A stretch of 64,000 nucleotides of DNA from Cyathus striatus (GCA_025738555.1 JAOVFP010000016.1:1860001-1924000); one strand, 5' to 3'. Counted from the first letter of the stretch, positions 1 to 12,845 are shown. Numbers and translations: made by a program. The notes: a model not told the origin generated them from the letters alone.

Positions 1-2
1 TC

Positions 3-1330
3 CAACGCTGCTTTACAGGTCCCTTTCACACCAAAGCCATTACCTCTGCCATTGGTGATCCACACTGTGCACATGCTCCATTTACTCCTTCTGAAACTAC
101 TACTCCACCGAACACCATGCATATACCTGATGAAATCCCCTCTAACAAGCCTATTTCTCGGTCTGTAAACTACCCGGCTATTTCAACGCCCACTGCTCCA
201 CGTACTATGGAAGAAAACACTTTCAGATTGGATAAAATTGCACACAGCTCAAAAGCTGCGATCTGCTTTGTCGTGTACCGGTCACAAAGCATTCGCTACG
301 CTAGCCTCGGCTATATATGCTTCGGAACATCATCCTTCTCGAACAACCTCTCAGCCATCTCCATCTGTTCTGGTTCCTCCTCCAACAACGTTTCCTCCAC
401 GACTCCCTGCCTCCGGAACACCTACTCTATCATCCACCCTCTTCTTCCTCACAAATATCCGTGGCATCTAGTCAGTGGTTCACACCTCGACATGCACATT
501 TCTCACCCCTTCCCAATCTGAAGAAGACTCTCATGAACAAGCCTCCACTTCAACCATTCTCATCTCCTATACGCCCCCCTACAGGGCCATCCTCCGTTCG
601 CCATCCGCTTAAAGGACCAATGTCGTCTCCTCTAGGACCGCCCCCAGATCGTCGTGTAGTGGAGCAAGCCATTGCGATAGAGGGATCGTTTAACGAGGAC
701 AAGTTTTGTCGAGGTTTTACACCGATTGAGAGGAAGCGGCATGTTCAGGCTGATGTGGTCACGTGGCCTAAGCAAAATGCCAGTTCAGCTTTTGCTTCCA
801 GTGCTGCCCCAGTTTTAGAGGTAGTTGACGGGCTGGGTGATACTTTCAACGCTGCGGAACGTTGTGGTACGACATAGATAGCTGAAGCCCACACGTCCAA
901 TGGGTATGGCGTTACCCCAGACTTCCACGTTAAGGATGAAGATGATCTTGCAGAACTTCATTTTCCTGGTGATTCTTCCTTGTCTTTTCGTCTGATGAAA
1001 CCTAGGCTTTCATCTCCATTCTCTGCTCCTGCTGCTACGAAATATTCACCAAAGCCTGATTCACATCTTCAGCCCGAGTACATCCCAGCCAAAAACTGTG
1101 CGAGCCCAAAACTTGAAATAGACGAAGTGTATTCTCCAGGTCAACCACTTCGTAGCCCGCCCCGACTAGAGAGCTTTGCTCGCGAGCCGCAGGCTCCTGT
1201 ATCTAATCGGAACGCTCATATTGGTCGTGCTGTTCCCCGTCCTCAGGCAACCATTTTGGGCTGTAGAGCAGGCGTTTCGCCTGCACTACAAAATTCGATA
1301 TTTTACCGATCTCATTACGTAATCAGCTGA
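3..1330 (+). pseudogene. Ser/Pro-rich ORF, apparently broken, 5' end outside window
   Basis: I do not recognise a family. Coding-like Ser/Pro/Thr-rich translation runs in one frame from the left edge to about 250, continues in a second frame to about 430, and then in a third frame to 1330. The third frame is interrupted by an in-frame TAG at 875-877, yet the same protein character resumes immediately after it (IAEAHTSNGYGV, then KDEDDLAELHFPGD). No convincing introns bridge the frame changes; a 41-base GT..AG interval near 250-300 is possible but short. I read this as a decaying gene, or as a gene with small introns that I cannot resolve. No membrane segments, signal peptide or catalytic motif are visible. 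Confidence 0.35.
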
Positions 1331-1873
1331 TGCGTGCGTCGACGCGTTTGTGCGCGTTCACGCGCGCGCACTCTCGCGCTCTCCCTCATTTCCCTCCAAC
1401 GCCGACACTCTCTTGCATAGCTCGGACGCCGCAATTACTCAAGATCATCGGTACTGCGCACTACCAAGCTCCACTAAATACCGCAGTTCACCTTACCAGT
1501 GTCCGTGTCGTCCCTCTCCTCAAGTTTCTATTTTATAAATTTTCTTTCAATTCATTGGTATGCTTTATGTTTCAAACTTTTCCTTTTTCTTTCAACAATC
1601 TACAATCTCAACACTATTAATTTCCGCTTTATTCAACTATTCCTTATTAAGTACTCTCTTTATTTTAGTTTTCTTTAAATATCATGTAACTACTCCCTCC
1701 CAATCCAGTTGAATTTACCCTCCCTTCTCGACACCTTAGAACACCTCAAGGTCGAATGGATGTTCACCGACTCGCTTACTAATTTCTTTGTTTAGGCATT
1801 AGCACACCTTTTCCCTCTACAGGGCAAGAATGCGCAAGTCAGCTATACAATTCCTGTACAGCCTCCGATCGAT

Positions 1874-2997
1874 ATGAGTGTGACTGGTGCTGGGAGCAAT
1901 GCGGTGAAGAGAAAGAGGGATGTGTATTCTTTCTCTATGGATGATCCGGATGAGGAATGGAGTACGCTGCCTCCAAAGAAGGGGAGGAAATCTACTTCCA
2001 AGTTCGTAGTCTTGTCTTCCTTATCGTGGTAGATATGGCTGACCTGTCTTTGCCTGCTTGTAGGGCTACGTTTGGGACGAGTGTAAAGACTATGAAGCCG
2101 TTTCGTATACTGGGTCTTTTGGGTAATGGGCAAAGGACGGGGATGAGTGCTACATCGGATAGGAGGGTTATTATGTTTCTTCCTCCTCCGCTTGCGGATG
2201 CAAATGCTACTTCGATCAAGGATTCCGATCGTCCTATTACACCACCTCGCTCTTCGCCATCGCGGACTGTGGCGAGCGTTCTACCGAAGGTGCATGCCAA
2301 GATTCCGCTAGTGACGCTGAGGCGTCACTCCCCACCAACATTGTCTTCCAAGATACGAACTGTTACTCCTCCTAGTGTGACTAGCTTTGTTGTGGAGTCT
2401 CATTCACCTCTAACTTATTCTGCTCGTCGTGTTCCTCTCGGTGATCCAGCTTCGAACAGTGAACTTAAATCTTCTGCGGGTTCTCTGTCAGTTCACTGTT
2501 CTCCCCATTTAAAATCAACATGGTATCCATCTCCTCAATACTCTACTGTATCGTCTTCTGCTCATGATTCGCTGCGATGTAGAAAAGAAGATGCTGGAAG
2601 CCTTGCTCGTAATGCCAGCTCATCGATTGCTGGCTACACTGATGCTGCAGCTACTAATGTTGATCTCGTAACTCCTGCTACTGATAATGCTGCTCAAGAT
2701 GTAACCAATGCCATAGATCGTTTACCATTTTCTCAAACCTCTGAACAACTCATTTCTACTTCACCCTCCTCAGGCACAGTGCTTACTACTGACGATTGTG
2801 ACCTCCAGCAGACAGTTGACTTCGAAGCTACAAAGAATTGCTACCCTTTAAGACGCGACTTGATTCTTAAGGTATGTTGCTTTACGATTTGGTGTTTGTG
2901 GTGTACGCCCTGGGAGTGGTGGCGCCTGTTTTCGTGACTGAACACCATTCATCCCCCTTGACTAGTCTGACTAGTAGCGCAGGTGTCTCGCAGCTGA
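1874..2997 (+). CDS. Hypothetical disordered, probably nuclear protein
   Basis: Proposed model join(1874..2001,2064..2871,2983..2997), 316 residues. Without the last intron the frame runs to a stop at 2937. The start MSVTGAGSNAVKRKRDVY is followed within 15 residues by a basic KRKR cluster and later by PPKKGRK, both resembling nuclear localisation signals. The rest is Ser/Thr/Pro-rich with no predicted globular domain. The first intron (2002-2063) keeps frame, joining STSK to ATFGTS. The open frame extends upstream of the chosen ATG to an acceptor-like CTCTACAG at about 1828, so an upstream exon may exist and this could be the 3' part of a larger gene shared with the preceding broken ORF. Function unknown. 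Confidence 0.5.
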
Positions 2998-3947
2998 GGT
3001 ATGGGATTTGTTAGGTCTTCCGAGCTGTGGGTATGTTTATCGTGATGGGGATGTTCAGGATGAGTTGCATATTGTAAGGACTTGATGTTGTAGGTATTAC
3101 TATCACCCCAGCCAAGGGTGAATTAGGTCGGGACAAATGTGGTCCATGGTATAGTCTGATTTGATTAATGCTTCGAACCTGTACAAAAACTTGCTATTGT
3201 GCCAATTCTTGAGCTATTCAGAAGTTAGAGAACACATGGTTACATAGTTTTTATGAGGTAGCATTTTGTTGGTTCTAGTCTTAAGATATAAGTGAATAAA
3301 TTTGTGTTTGTGTTTAAGTACCATCTACATGATACACACTAAGTACATCACAAATGTACTTACCATTCATGTGTACAAGTTATAGTGAATATGGGCACGG
3401 GTATGTGTAGCGCTCAAATCACCCATGGGTTACCTGCTCTTTTGCCTATTGCTTCTTCTAGAGATGAACTTTCCTCGAAAGTATTTAGGGAAGGTAATGT
3501 GGATGTCCATAAACGATCCATGTGATTCAGCTCTATCGAGTCTAAGGTGCATGTTTTTGTTTCTGCAAATGAATCAGTTTAATCTCATTTATGTACAGTT
3601 GATGCAAAACAATAAAATAATTACCTCCATCATAGTCTATGGCAATAAAATTTTTACTCTTTATTATATCTTGAAGTCGCTTAACATTATAATGATGAAA
3701 ATTATGCTTTTGTTTGATTATCAGGATATTTAAAACTAATATGCAAGTTTTTCTAATGCTAACCTGACCCAAAATTTCAATCCAGAAGTTGTCGTGTGTA
3801 ATAGCAATATTAGCCTCAGGAACCTGTTCAGAATGTGGTAATTAGTTGGAATACTAGACAACTAATGATATTATTTATACCTGAGACAATATGATTTCAT
3901 TTATTACATTCAAAGGATGAAACAGCTAAATAACACAGACATGAAAA
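2998..3947. other. Intergenic, no gene seen
   Basis: AT-rich sequence between a plus-strand and a minus-strand gene. The ORFs here, including 3425-3733, are AT-driven and have no coding character. Confidence 0.5.
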
Positions 3948-5495
3948 TTAAGACTGTATCAAAGAGTAAGGAAATAAGCCACTCACTGTATGTTTGACTG
4001 GAAAATTCATCACCCCAATATTGTTACTTGAAATGGTATGTCCTGATCTATTTTCACTATTTCCACTACTGCATGTTGTGTTTTTAGTACTTCCAGAAGA
4101 ATCAAATAGTCCATTATTATTATATGACTTGTTGCCATCCATTACCACTACTTTTTCAGGATTCAGGATTTCGTCCCAAGTATCCTTGGATAATGATATT
4201 TTGAAGCCACGCAGGAACAAGCACTGGTTTTGAGGAGCAGCCTGTATCCCGTCTTCAGAGTTTAAATCTGAATCTGGCATAGGACCAGTTCGGTTATGCG
4301 AAGCTTCGCCAGTTTCCTTCCACTCATAGTAAGGGCTATTTACATCATTCGCCTTTCCCATTACCAGCAAGCTGTCACGCTCCGGAACAGTGACATCAAA
4401 AGTTGCAATTCCCCAAGTCTTTGATTTGGTGTTCCCAGTGACTACGTATAACGAATGATGATCCAGATCGAGGCCACAGGTGATTCTGGCATATCTATAC
4501 CAGCTGATGGCATTTTTGGAAATAAATTCCTTTAAATGCATTTCATTTCTCAAGTCTTCCTTAGAAGCTCCATCAGGCATTAAGAGGGTTCCGCCTTTGC
4601 GGCCGTCCTTACAGATGAAGGATATATCCCTGCCCGAACAAGCATGTAAGTCAAATATGAAAGTAGCACGGAAATCACTAATAACTACCTCGTGTAAAAA
4701 CTCGATACAATGTTCAGATTTGAGACCTTGTTGTAAGGACCAGGAACAAAGGCAGTCCGAGGAATTGTTCTTCGCTCTGGGCGTGGAACAGAATCGAAAT
4801 CTGCCGGAAGGTTATTTGGATTGATGGGATCCTGAGCCTTTAACCAAATATTGAAGAGAAAGTCGAAGCCACCATCAGATGTGATAACACCAACATCTCC
4901 AATTGAAACACCTTTGCGACGATATTCAAGTGAGCAACTACTATCTGGTTCTGGAAACCACAGGGGGTAGCCATGTTTAAGTGGGAACATATGTTCGATG
5001 TAAACATCACAACTTGCAGGAGCTCGTGAAATGGCTTCCGATGGGAGGGATGCTGTTCCATAGTTTGGAAACTGTAGATTTGGAATTGCTGGCATCAACA
5101 GTTAAGATCCTTTAGATGAATCTCACCGTGTTAATGCTTGTCTCGCTTTCGGTACTTGTACCAGCAGCCTGACTGGGGTCACGATCTTCCGACTCAACCT
5201 AGCGTTATATGTAAATAAAACTTGTAAATTAATTTCTGCAGCTCACAGTTGTTGGAACAGATGATGCATCGGTTACGAGAGGATCTTGTGCAGTAAAGAT
5301 CGGTGTTTCAGGTGCGGGCGCAGACTCTGTCGTCACGTCAGATGGACGAACGCTAGGAAACATCTTTATCAAAGCTTCTGCGATGGCGAGAGAGTTGCAC
5401 TCAAGGTAGGTGATATTTCCGGTAGCATTCAGGACATTTGCATTACTTATTACTTGATCCTGTCCGTTACTGAGTGCAGAGGTGACTGCTGCCAT
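3948..5495 (-). CDS. Agaricomycete-specific protein of unknown function
   Basis: Model complement(join(3948..4629,4689..5071,5127..5198,5247..5495)), 461 residues. Introns of 59, 55 and 48 bases all keep frame. The N-terminal ~105 residues are polar and low complexity. The conserved core starts near residue 110 and carries EHMFPLKHGYPLWFPEPD, then SIGDVGVITSDGGFDFLFN, and after the last intron MPDGASKEDLRN, AISWYRY and LYVVTGNTKSKTWGIATF. I recognise this order of motifs from a large multigene family of mushroom-forming fungi that has no assigned function. The C-terminal part is Asn/Ser-rich and not conserved as far as I can tell. There is no signal peptide or membrane helix. The last few residues are uncertain because a further splice site lies just before the stop. 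Confidence 0.7.
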
Positions 5496-7093
5496 TATGC
5501 AAGCCTATCTGAAGTTGATCTGAAGTGCTACGGGTCTGTATGGTGGTCGTTGTAAAGATGATGGGGGCGATGGTAATAATTCCCACCGAAAGAGCCTAGG
5601 GCGCTTTCGACGAAGGGTGACATTGACATGGCAAATCTCTTACATAAGGAGTACTCCAGGTTCGTAGCCTATGCCAGATCTACGTATGCCCTGCAGTGAA
5701 GAATATGATCAATACCTTGCAGTTACATATGTATATCACATCTCTAGCTAAAAGTGATAATAATAATGTTCAAACCATTGCCCAGAAAAATGTTACGTCG
5801 TTGACAAAGCCAATACGACATTTCACCTCTCTCCCCGGAGCTCGTCCCCTCCCCGGGGCAAGTTATTTATGGTTATTTGGAGGCCGATGGAGTACAGCCG
5901 GCATGGCGCGGACGTGCGTATTAGTAGATAAGTACAGTCATGAAGTACCTTTCGTTTAGCTTCTCCCCTGGTAACGCGATGCTATGAATGCCCTTACGCA
6001 ATAGATCAAAAAGATAGCCGAAGTTGCGAGATAGACATCTTTAGATAGTAGCGGATTGTTAAGGAACTATCTCGAGATCACCGACTCAGCTAATCTCGGC
6101 ATTGTAGAGTACTCTGGGAGTTCGTTTTTGTTCAGCGTTGTATGGGAATGATTATATCGCTTGTGCAGATGAAAATCGTATGCTTCGGGGAATCTACGAC
6201 TCAGGAGTCGTACAAGTAACAAGCCTGAAGCAGGCTGTAGCCTGTCATAGTCCAGCGTGGTCAGTGGAGGGGCAACGGAGGGACTGAAAAGCATCATGGT
6301 GAGCGTTTCGTAAAGTAAAAGGTTTTTTCTCGGGAAAAAATGCCGACATAGGGGGCTTTCCCTTCAAGCTCTGACGGTCGACATTGTCATCGTTTGAACT
6401 TTCAAGTTGAAAGAATAAAAAGGTTCATTTATGTGCTCTTATTTGTCCCAACACCGTCAACAAAACATGTTTCAACAAGCCAATCACTCTCTTGTCTGCT
6501 TACTCTTAAGTTGCGATTGGCTATTCCTTTCACTTGGGTCCTCTAAACCTGCAATAAACCGTCTCTTGTTGTGTATCCTCTCTTCGTAAAGACTATCTTA
6601 AGGAGCCATACGACTCTGAGCCTTGAGGACATGCTCCATGCCTAACGTCATAACTCTGAATCACCTCTCCGTTCACTCGCTTTCTTCCCCCAAGGGGCTA
6701 GGGGTTCTTGACATGAAGTCATTCGCTGCAATCTTCACATTTTGCTCTCCACAGGAAGAAGACATTCAGAAAAACATCTACTAGCCTCTACTAGGAACTT
6801 GCTCGGGTTCAGAAAGAAGTCTTGCTTTTTACAAATTGAATCAACGATGAGGCTCCACTGGTGGAAATAGAGGTTCATAACGGTATTCCGAATTGAGCAT
6901 TTAACAATGATTACGACTTGGCATTTCCTCCTAAAACACACGATAACACGCACGGAAAAGTTCGACTTCCATTTCCGTAAAACCGAACATCCCCATTCTT
7001 TAAAAACTCAACATGATGCACAGTTTTTGGATCTTGTCTCGATCTCATACCTTCTCGTTATCTTCATTCATTACTCTCATCTCTTATTTCATC
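5496..7093. other. Intergenic, divergent promoter region
   Basis: About 1.6 kb separates the minus-strand unknown gene from the plus-strand hydrolase, so both promoters should lie here. No clear TATA box was found for either gene. The short ORFs lack coding character. Confidence 0.45.
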
Positions 7094-8359
7094 ATGGTTT
7101 ACATCCCTCGACAAACTCACGCGCTCCCAGTACTCAGCGCACTAGCCTCTCTTTCAAGACAATTTCAAACGACAAACCCTTTCCCCTACTCTCCTGGATT
7201 CCAAATCCAAAACGTCGCCTCGCTCGCTGAATCTCTCCCTTCCCATTCATGGGAATATGGCGCTGCCTCTGAGGCACTTTTAGAACTCTACAACCCCGAA
7301 TATTCTGTCTTTGGCCTTAATCCGTTCCCCGTGCCGACTCTGTCGAGGGACGTGAAGGCATTAGAATATGCAGCTACTAAAATCCAGTTGGGGACTGGAA
7401 GTCGTATCGATGCGCTTGCTGTGGGTGACGGTGCTGCGGGCGATCCGGCTGCTTTAGGCGTCGCTGCTGTTCTTCTTGGGAAGACGGATTCAGCTTATGC
7501 GGATGCGGCTGCCTCGACTGTTAACGCATTGATGAACGAGGTTCCACGCTTTTCGAATGGTGCCATTTCGCATCGTGTTTCGATACCGGAATTATGGTGA
7601 ATATTTTCGTTCTATGCTACTACACTTGTCGTCTAACATATTGTGTTTAGGGCAGATTTCATGTACATGGTCCCCCCATTCCTTGCATACTACGCTGCCG
7701 ACAAGTCCGACGCAACGCTCTTAGAACAATCCGTCCTCCAATGCGCACTGTACCGCGAAATCCTACAAAATTCGACCTCCATCCCCGGAGCGTGGATGCA
7801 CATCATCGGTCCCGAAAGCCAAGACACAGGTCTCTGGTCCTCGGGCAACGGCTGGGCAGCAGCCGGCATGACGCGCGTGCTAGCTACTATCACCAAGGTT
7901 CCTTTCTCCCCCCCACTTCCATGGTACCAGCACACCGTGGATAATCTCACAGAGTGGATTAAAGAGATCCTCGATGCTGCTCGCGCGGCTCCGTTAAACG
8001 ACGGCTTGTTGAGGAATTATCTTGATTCCGAGGATGCTGGGTTTGGATTTGGCGAGATTTCTGGAAGCTCGCTGTTAGCGAGTGTGGTTTATCGCATGGC
8101 GGTGCTTCAGCCTGATGTTTTTGGGGCGGAGTATATCGCTTGGGCTGATTCTATTCGGTCCGTCCTTGGTGGACTCGATGCGTCTGGTAACCCACACATC
8201 ACTGATAGTGGAATCGTTATGCCTGCTGTTAATCCCCTTTCGTGGCAGGATACTACGCCATTTACGAGTGGAAGTCCCGAAGGGCAGGCTTTTGTTGTGC
8301 TCATGTACGCTGCTTGGAGGGACTGTATTGTTGCGGAAAAGTGCAGTCAGCCTCTGTAG
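7094..8359 (+). CDS. GH105-like six-hairpin glycoside hydrolase, copy 1
   Basis: Model join(7094..7596,7651..8359), 403 residues, one 54-base phase-2 intron splitting a Trp codon. The fold family (GH88/GH105) hydrolyses unsaturated uronyl residues released by pectin or related lyases; the true substrate of the basidiomycete branch is not known to me. Visible motifs are SLPSHSWEYG near the N-terminus, LWADFMYMVPPFLAYYA right after the intron (D170 aligns with the catalytic Asp by family pattern), GLWSSGNGWAAAGM, and FTSGSPEGQAFVVLMYAAWRDC at the C-terminus. I chose the start at 7094 because it aligns with the start of copy 2 (MVYIPRQ versus MVHISRH). An in-frame upstream ATG at 7013 would add a hydrophobic, signal-like leader (FSLSSFITLISYFI), so the longer protein is a real alternative. 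Copies 2 and 3 lie at 22-26 kb on the other strand. Confidence 0.88.
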
Positions 8360-8621
8360 TAGTGATTTACGATGGATAAGTAGTTTATATTAGATTCGGA
8401 AGCGGTAAAACTTCCACGGGGTTTTTTATTAGTATAAGTATAATGTCCTAACGATTTTGTATGTATTGTAACGGATAAATGAAGTACTCAGCTGTTGTAA
8501 CATGTTACTATTATAAATTCATTCTGCGAATCGTGTAATCTTTTTCTCAAGGAGTCGGAGATAGGCTGTGTCCTCCCTATCTCTCTTGTGCGGTGTCAAG
8601 GATATGATAAATTACTTATTG

Positions 8622-8761
8622 CGACCCTCGCACGCAAATTCTTGTTCCACTAGCTCCTTTTCAAAAAACAGCCTAACGGGCACTCCTAACAAACGATTCT
8701 GACATATTTAATGAAATTATCAGTATATGTTTTGATGCAACGAAATCGAGCGCGAGGGTCG
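8622..8761. repeat. Short inverted repeat, possible tiny MITE
   Basis: CGACCCTCGC at 8622-8631 is matched by its exact reverse complement at 8752-8761, and the similarity continues inward for about 15 imperfect bases (left CAAATTCTTGTT, right reverse complement CGATTTCGTTGC). The spacing is 140 bases, 3' of the first hydrolase gene. No target-site duplication is clear. No gene is visible from 8360 to 9333. Confidence 0.3.
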
Positions 8762-9333
8762 GTCTCCGCCCTCGGAGTGATGAACATCTTGCACATCCAA
8801 GTGTGGGCAATGCGGTTATCAGAGGCTATCAGCTGATGTCGATGGGGTTTTTTCTGCTCCCGTTTGAGTTTGAACGGATATCGATTAATTATGCCATCGG
8901 ATGACTTGCGAAGAGTCTTCTTTACAGCATGTAACGTACTGCAGCACCTGTATGAGGGAACAGTTTGGATAGCGACGATCTCCCAAGGACTGAGGAATTT
9001 ATTGAATTTGCTCTAGTTGAAAATCAGTGGTAGGTGGCTGAGCTTGTTGATTAGTGGATTCAACGGACCGAGCTAATTCGGGGGCCATCGGGCGCGATGA
9101 TCGTTCCGGTGTGGATTGGTTCCTGTTGGCTCTGATTCTTGGCTCATAATTCTTACCCAGGTATCACTCACCCTCTGCTCACTACCTCCATCTGCAAGCC
9201 CAGTGGCCTTCTAATGCACCCACTGTCTTTATATCTCCCCCACTTCCCGCACGCTCTCTCTGCCTGACAGCTCCCCTGAACCAAAACTTCCTCTGGGGAG
9301 CCCCAGAGCGCAGCTGCGGTTGAGCGATCCATC

Positions 9334-10787
9334 ATGTCTTCCGCCACGTATCCAGACTACTCTCCAGAGGTTTTGAGGGCTTTTAGAAGTATGTGCTATG
9401 TTATTTTCATCTCTGATACCTATTTTTAACCATCCAACAGTTGTTGCCACTTTTTTTCATTCACTAGCCATCGCTGCTACATTGTATCGCATCGGGCATA
9501 AGATTCGAACGAGGAGATACTGGTGGGATGAAGGATTTGTCACTCTGGCTGGGTTGCTGGATCTGACTCTGATCCTGTGTATATGGCTGAGGAGATGGGG
9601 ACTAGGTATGTGCTCTACCATCGATGTCGTTGCCTCCCGCGCTGACCAGGGTCACCAGATCACATGGCCGCGACGGGACAAACTTATACGCGGCTTCGTG
9701 TCGCTATCTCTTGGGCAGAGTCGATGTCCTACAGCTGTATCCTCTGGTGTGCCTGCTCGCTATTTCCATTCTATTATGACCTGACACCTAAATTAGGCTA
9801 GCAAGAATAGCCATCTTAACGAGCACCGTACGCCTATTACAAAACGGCACACTCAAGCGAGTGACAATAGCAACATGCTGGGCCTTCGCTGCAGCATGGT
9901 TCGCCATCTGCGCGCAAAAGGCGTACATGTGTAAAAAGGACACGTCATGGCACTATGAGTGGCGCGTGGATTGCCGCCCAGGGACCTCTTACACTGTCAT
10001 CAAGATCACCAGTGCGTTCTTTTCTTTCTTCTTCACCCAGGCCTAACAATGTTGTTGTTATGCAGCGGATGTGATCTCTTGCATGCTCCTCGTCGGACTG
10101 CCCCTCCGCATGTTATGGAACAGTGCGCTTCCCAAGTTCGAACGGTGGATGATCCGCATCGTATTCACAAGCAGCATTTTATCCGCCGCCGTATCCGCAG
10201 TGCATGATATATATCTCCTAGGCTCGAACCGCATCCTTGAGGGATACAGCGGGCACATTGAAGTAAGTTCATACTTTTCTTTCTTTTTACCCGTTCTTTT
10301 TCTGTTTTAAAACGACGTATACTTATCTCGGATCAATTAGGCAGCGATCACGCTGACTGTTTCAAACCTCCTGGTGATCACAACACGCTTTTATCGATGT
10401 GTCAGGCGAGCTCGCGAGGCGCGTGCTCGTGCGCGTGCGCCTCCCAGTGTCAGCGGCAGCGAAAGTGACAGTTCTTCTACCACACAATCTGCCAGCAGAA
10501 CACAGCGCTCACGTACACCTACAACACCACTCGATGAATCTACTCAGGAACAGCGGCAGGACGATCTCCACCTGGATGATTTCTCATTTACACAACTCGA
10601 CACCCTGGACATGTTTTCTTCGCAAGATACTAACATGCCGCGAGCCATAGGGAACCTTGGGAGCACGTTCGAGCTGCCCGAGCGAGGGAGAAGCAGCAGT
10701 GTCGAGGTTGGAGTCATATCTCGCCCTAAACCGGTGCTGGCGAAAGACGATCCGGATATCTTCCTCCGGCGTATTCGCCCACCATAA
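9334..10787 (+). CDS. Seven-transmembrane receptor-like protein (fungal rhodopsin/PTH11-like class)
   Basis: Model join(9334..9388,9441..9605,9659..9746,9797..10011,10066..10262,10341..10787), 388 residues. The second intron could instead end at 9649, which keeps frame and adds three codons. The N-terminus MSSATYPDYSPEVLRAFR and the first two helices (IVATFFHSLAIAATL; FVTLAGLLDLTLILCIWL) are followed by SWAESMSYSCILWLARIAIL, CWAFAAAWFAICAQKAYMC, DVISCMLLVGLPLRMLW and further helices. A ~140-residue Ser/Thr/Arg-rich cytoplasmic tail ends the protein. Two Cys flank the extracellular loop after helix 4 (YMCKKDTSWHYEWRVDC), as in related basidiomycete proteins. The family is widespread in mushrooms and uncharacterised; a receptor role is inferred only from topology. 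Confidence 0.8.
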
Positions 10788-12845
10788 AAGTATTCAATTC
10801 TATTCGAAGTATACCCCCACCCCCCTTCTCCTCCATTCGTTTGCAACTGGAGGGTGTGGTACCTGGCCTCGGCTTGTACATAATCACTATACACGACATA
10901 CATACATGCGACGATTGCGTGCATGGCTTCTGCGGATCTTGGTTTTTCTTGCGGTCTGTCCATACTACAGCTTTGCCGCTACCAACCCGGAATTTCTCGG
11001 ACCACTGTTGGAAAGTAATGTGCACCTATCGATCCGCGCTTCGGATTGATGTGCTCTAAATTGCACGCCGAGACTCTGGGCTGGATCGACGACTCTTACA
11101 CTCCCATGAGTCGTGCCTTTGTCGCAGGCGGGATCTTTTTGTGCTATCCCCTCCTTTATCTACGTATACCCAGACAGATTTATGGACCATGGCCAGGATT
11201 GTTCATACATGGTTATCTTAAGTCTACTACACTTACGACAGCTACTTAATTTCTTTTCATGTACTTTTTTGATGTCCATACGCGTTTTCGTTTGTTTTCG
11301 TCGCTTGTGTTCTGGAGGAAGCATGACCTATATCCGGCGGTACAGACTGTCGGCAGCCTGCTGGAAAGGAGATTGCTTTAATTGTTGGCATCAATTCCTT
11401 CTGCTTCGCTTGGTGGGAGGTCGAAAGGCTAACTACGTCATCCAGGGACTTCAGGGATTAGGAACGAGGGTCCTATAGGGTCCTCAATTCCGCCTCGGAA
11501 GGTGTGCAATTCTTATTTCCAAGTAATTTCTCAACCCCCTTTTTCTTACATAGCATAGACTGCCTTGGCTTAACCAATGGAACAGCTTAATTTTGTGCCA
11601 TTTGTCTCGGACAAGAGTGGTCATAGGTAGTCGTTGGGCTTCGTTAGCTGCTATTCGCTCGCGTATGTCGTCCAATAGCAATAGGAGTTTGGGCCGAGTC
11701 CGATGTGGTTTGACAAGTTGAATGATCATTAGCAATTAACAAGACTGCCCATTCGTCTATGGATCGTCCAATAGCAAGACAGGAGATGAACTTCAACCAG
11801 TGCACGACAAGCTGATGGCGCTGTTTCAGAGGACTTGGAGTTTCAAGAGATACTTAATATCTGCCCGAGCTCGTATACTGTCCCCCTTTAAGATATCACC
11901 ATGATATCGCAAAAAGTCCAACAGCGGCGACTTGTATCTGCTGCTTCGAAGATAAACCGTGAATTCTCGTTGTCAGCCACGTTCATTCTTGTCAATTACG
12001 AGATCTCTTGCAGGCCGTTAACTTTCATTATAATTACAACTCTGTTTTCATCTGATTGTGATAAGAGCAAGGAATCCACGAGAGACACGGTCCCTTGCAA
12101 CATTCCACGCAATTCACTCAACCACATTAATAAAGATGTAGATGTAATGAATACCTAATTAATAGATGGTTTCTTATCTTTCGTTCCTGGAAACACGAGG
12201 TTTACAGCAGTTTACAGCCTGGGATTAAATTGATGCGTACTTACATTACGTTTATAATTATAGCAGCATACTCATCCATCGCGGTGCATGCAAGCTGTCG
12301 GAAATGAATGTATAGATCTTGATTCCACCCTTACCGGCGGTCTACATTGTACATACAATGTGTAACTCTGCCTGAACGTATCACGCAGTGATCATACCCG
12401 TTGCTCTTGAAGTAGGGTTGCAGCGGGGACATTTACCTGAGTCCATATGAACGTCGTGGAACGGCGGGGATCGTTGGGAACTCAATGGTGGACACAGTAC
12501 AATGTTGAAAATTTCGTAAGTATGCAACACGGAGTGGATAAAAATACTTTTGTTGGAATAGCAGGGAACAGCTCGGAAGAGATTACAATAACCATATCCG
12601 TGAGAAGCCGTTGAACAACGGTACATACGGTAATTTTAGACTCAACCGCGACATCAGTGTGTTAAGGTATGTTGCTGGTTGAGCGGCAGCTGATTATTTG
12701 GAATCGAGACTCGAGAAGACTCGAGACGGGGGGTCCGGGGAAAACAAGCGGAGGCGTGCGTTCGGTACATCGGTAGTTGCTCCAGCTACGCGACCAAGTT
12801 CCGATATGCATCTGGACTATTGGAGCTCCAGTCTGGTGGTATGAA
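10788..12845. other. Intergenic, no gene seen
   Basis: Short ORFs on both strands (for example 11113-11478 plus and 11484-11735 minus) have no recognisable domains or splice context. I see no RNA gene or repeat. Confidence 0.4.

Noticed and set aside
3425..3772. AT-driven ORFs of 76-102 codons on both strands
   Set aside because: Low-GC stretch; the residues follow base composition (Ile, Asn, Lys, Leu) and nothing else supports a gene.
10544..11025. Minus-strand ORFs overlapping the 7-TM tail
   Set aside because: Shadows of the Ser/Arg-rich coding sequence on the plus strand.
11046..11735. ORFs on both strands downstream of the 7-TM gene
   Set aside because: Overlapping frames without family resemblance; the composition is not coding-like.
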